Shown here: positions 63,501 to 64,000 of the stretch, one piece after another | How the letters are laid out: every line of letters begins with the position of its first letter | How positions within the stretch are numbered: position 1 is the stretch's first letter | Source of the DNA: Bathynomus jamesi | Taxonomy: Eukaryota; Arthropoda; Malacostraca; Isopoda; Cirolanidae | NCBI GenBank assembly: GCA_023014485.1 | Contig: JAJOZX010009451.1 | Location: forward strand, 62,001 to 126,000 | DNA: 64,000 bases | Reading direction: 5' to 3' | Position numbers and translations under genes: made by a program | The notes under the pieces: model-generated | Told to the model about the DNA's origin: nothing | Seen by the model: the letters and a program-made list of their open reading frames with translations, nothing else | Database searches by the model: none

Positions 63501-64000
63501 TTCATTAACATCGAATTTAGTGGTAATTTTGGACAATTTTTGTCTAGTTTTCGATATATTGTACAAAACTATAAACTAAAGCGCATTATAGCCAGAAATT
63601 ACTAATTCCAGTTAATTTTGAAAAAATTCAACGTATAGATGTTAATTTATAGTCCCATTGTCATTTCTAAATCTAAAACTAGGCTAAATGTTGCGATTTT
63701 AAGCTAAAATTTGCCTAGTATTTAATGTTGGTATATATCATTTCATGAATTTCATTCACTTTTACAATATTTTAGGGCTATATTAAAGATATAAACTATA
63801 AACTAAAGCACATTATAGCCAAAAATTACTAATTCCAGTTAAATATTTTGAAAAAAATTCAACCGTATAGATGTTAATTTATAGTCCCATTTTCATTTCT
63901 AAATCTAAAATAGGCTAAATGATGCGATTTTTAAGCTAAAATTTGCGTAGTATTTAATGTTGGTATATATCATTTCACGAATTTCATTCACTTTTACAAT
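60548..64000. repeat. Satellite array, block S10
   Basis: At least 3453 bp without an element, the longest such stretch. Junctions at 60548, 61121, 61922, 62495 and 63291 give 573, 801, 573 and 796 bp, then a truncated monomer that again shows the 231-bp duplication junction (near 63788). Two long-type monomers therefore stand side by side and the strict alternation stops. CTAT junctions at 61121, 61922, 62495 and 63291 are unoccupied. Single-base losses are dense from about 61270 to 63720. No gene seen. Confidence 0.94.

Noticed and set aside
62011..63605. Small open frames in the last satellite block as genes
   Set aside because: They are AT-rich, read through satellite monomers, differ between monomers only by indels, and show no coding signal.

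Overview
The window is a eukaryotic repeat array with no cellular gene. About 45.2 kb of the 64 kb is nine copies of one Ty3/gypsy-type LTR retrotransposon, all on the + strand and here called E1 to E9. The remaining 18.9 kb or so is a single AT-rich tandem satellite that fills every gap. The element has about 464-bp LTRs (TG...CA), a primer-binding site matching the 3' end of tRNA-Trp, a 254-aa Gag with a C-H-C-C (not C-C-H-C) zinc knuckle, and a 1008-aa Pol ordered protease, reverse transcriptase, RNase H, integrase. There is no env. These traits are those described for the CsRn1 clade of Ty3/gypsy elements, best known from trematode flatworms and also found in insects. A trematode or other invertebrate host is therefore my best guess; the species cannot be named from the sequence.

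Layout: satellite 1-660; E1 661-5743; satellite 5744-6364; E2 6365-11340; satellite 11341-13481; E3 13482-18534; satellite 18535-19154; E4 19155-24127; satellite 24128-26889; E5 26890-31835; satellite 31836-35043; E6 35044-40059; satellite 40060-42702; E7 42703-47723; satellite 47724-49104; E8 49105-54133; satellite 54134-55518; E9 55519-60547; satellite 60548-64000. The satellite is an alternating dimer of about 573-bp and 804-bp monomers. The longer form carries an internal duplication of about 231 bp.

The central result is that the nine elements occupy only two insertion points in the satellite monomer. E1 and E3 (type I) are flanked by the 4-bp duplication ACTT. E2 and E4 to E9 (type II) are all flanked by CTAT at one identical position, with the same private satellite variants beside them and the same single LTR-to-LTR difference. 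The array therefore looks like two integrations that then spread by DNA-level tandem amplification of satellite plus retrotransposon, giving composite higher-order repeats. E7-E8-E9 repeat at about 6.41 kb, and the E1+E2 block recurs as E3+E4 at about 12.8 kb.

E2, E7, E8 and E9 have fully open gag and pol. E1, E4 and E6 have an intact gag and a pol broken only by one-base homopolymer contractions. E3 and E5 carry dense indels confined to stretches of about 3 kb, which may be unpolished assembly rather than biological decay. Two regulatory features stand out. The 5' leader holds an array of 53-bp hairpin units with paired arm changes, and the gag stop overlaps the pol start as TAATG, suggesting reinitiation rather than frameshifting.
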